Source: Pseudomonas sp. PD9R (GTDB lineage: Bacteria; Pseudomonadota; Gammaproteobacteria; Pseudomonadales; Pseudomonadaceae). Taken from it: a DNA stretch of 64,000 nucleotides. The notes under the pieces are model-generated. The model worked only from the letters and a program-made list of their open reading frames with translations, searched no databases and was not told where the DNA came from. The position numbers and the translations under genes are program-made. The DNA lies in contig NZ_JAHTMR010000005.1 of assembly GCF_019200975.1 (NCBI RefSeq), positions 1-64,000 on the forward strand, in the 5' to 3' direction. Shown piece after piece: positions 63,609 through 64,000 of this stretch (position 1 is its first letter; every line of letters begins with the position of its first letter).

Positions 63609-64000
63609 TTAAATCATTTCCTCGCCGCCCTTGCCGCCGAGAACGATTTCTCCGGCTTCGGCCATACGGCGCGCGATGGTGAGGATTTCTTTCTGCGCGG
63701 TTTCCACGTCGCTGACGCGTACCGGGCCTTTGGCTTCGAGGTCGTCGCGCAGCAGTTCGGCCGCACGCTTGGACATGTTCTTGAAGATTTTCTCTTTGAC
63801 GCCTTCGTCCGAGCCTTTGAGGGCCAACACCAATACGTCGGAAGACACTTCGCGCAGCAGCGCCTGGATGCCGCGATCGTCGACATCGGCCAGGTTGTTG
63901 AACACGAACATGAGGTCTTCGATCTGACCGGACAGGTCTTCGTCGACTTCGCGGATCGAGTCCATGAGCTGACCTTCGATGGAGCTATCGAGGAAGTTCA
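63609..64000 (-). CDS. fliG: flagellar switch protein FliG, C-terminal part
   Basis: Cut by the right window edge. About 129 C-terminal residues are present, including NFLDSSIEGQLMDSIREV, FVFNNLADVDDRGIQALLRE with the stator-contacting charged helix (KNMSKRAAELLRDDLEAKGP), and the end GGKGGEEMI. FliG transmits torque between stator and rotor. It ends four bases before fliH. Confidence 0.95.
   Translation of the reverse strand, partial: NFLDSSIEGQLMDSIREVDEDLSGQIEDLMFVFNNLADVDDRGIQALLREVSSDVLVLALKGSDEGVKEKIFKNMSKRAAELLRDDLEAKGPVRVSDVETAQKEILTIARRMAEAGEIVLGGKGGEEMI

Noticed and set aside
1..64000. CRISPR array
   Set aside because: The repeated elements are REP palindromes at irregular distances with no regular spacers and no cas genes.

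Overview
This 64 kb window is chromosomal DNA from a Pseudomonas of the fluorescens group. The evidence is the GC-rich sequence, the gene order (ccm next to parC-parP-cheW, then motCD-che-fliA-fleN-flhF-flhA and flhB-fliRQPONMLK), the polar-flagellum regulator FleN/FlhF pair, and many fluorescens-type REP hairpins. The strain cannot be named from sequence reading alone. Nearly everything is intact core metabolism, transport, cytochrome maturation and motility. I found no clearly undescribed multi-gene system. The best leads are small: a leader-like ORF before fleN, REP hairpins abutting Shine-Dalgarno sites, CheA linker repeats, a decayed HicB beside an intact toxin-antitoxin pair, and several promoter or operator candidates.

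Left part (1-13.2 kb): the glyoxylate/glycerate route hyi-glxR-ttuD-pyk (its usual first gene gcl would lie left of the window), a urea transporter, a Kv-type potassium channel, an orphan sulfate-binding protein, a lipoprotein, a LysR regulator, a DUF5666-like secreted protein and an MFS exporter. These are followed by a small defence-like patch: a hicB remnant and a divergent HTH/PIN toxin-antitoxin operon.

13.2-26.3 kb: a complete carbon-phosphorus lyase operon on the minus strand, read phnC-D-E-F-G-H-I-J-K-L-M-N-P, with a candidate Pho box ahead of phnC. Next come a LysR gene and a divergent MFS transporter.

26.3-33.7 kb: a lipoprotein, then the full cytochrome c maturation operon ccmABCDEFGHI on the minus strand.

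33.9-64 kb: motility. A divergent FliK-like/FlhB-C-terminal-like pair comes first, then on the minus strand, reading right to left: fliG (partial)-fliH-fliI-fliJ, hsbA-hsbR-hptB, fliK, fliLMNOPQR-flhB, flhA-flhF-fleN-fliA, cheY-cheZ-cheA-cheB-motC-motD-parC-parP-cheW-DUF2802. Sigma-54 type promoters can be read ahead of fliK, fliL and flhA. Together these genes build the motor switch, export gate and ATPase, set flagellar number and place, and supply the polar chemotaxis array. The HptB-HsbR-HsbA relay connects signalling to flagellar gene control.

No gap longer than about 300 bases lacks a gene. The longer gaps (8404-8655, 10181-10424, 23782-24044, 33731-33930, 36459-36694, 45879-46032, 51193-51399, 56820-56998, 60843-61002) hold REP elements or the regulatory candidates listed. 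In 33731-33930 and 45879-46032 I see nothing specific beyond ribosome-binding regions. No tRNA, rRNA, CRISPR array or insertion sequence was recognised.
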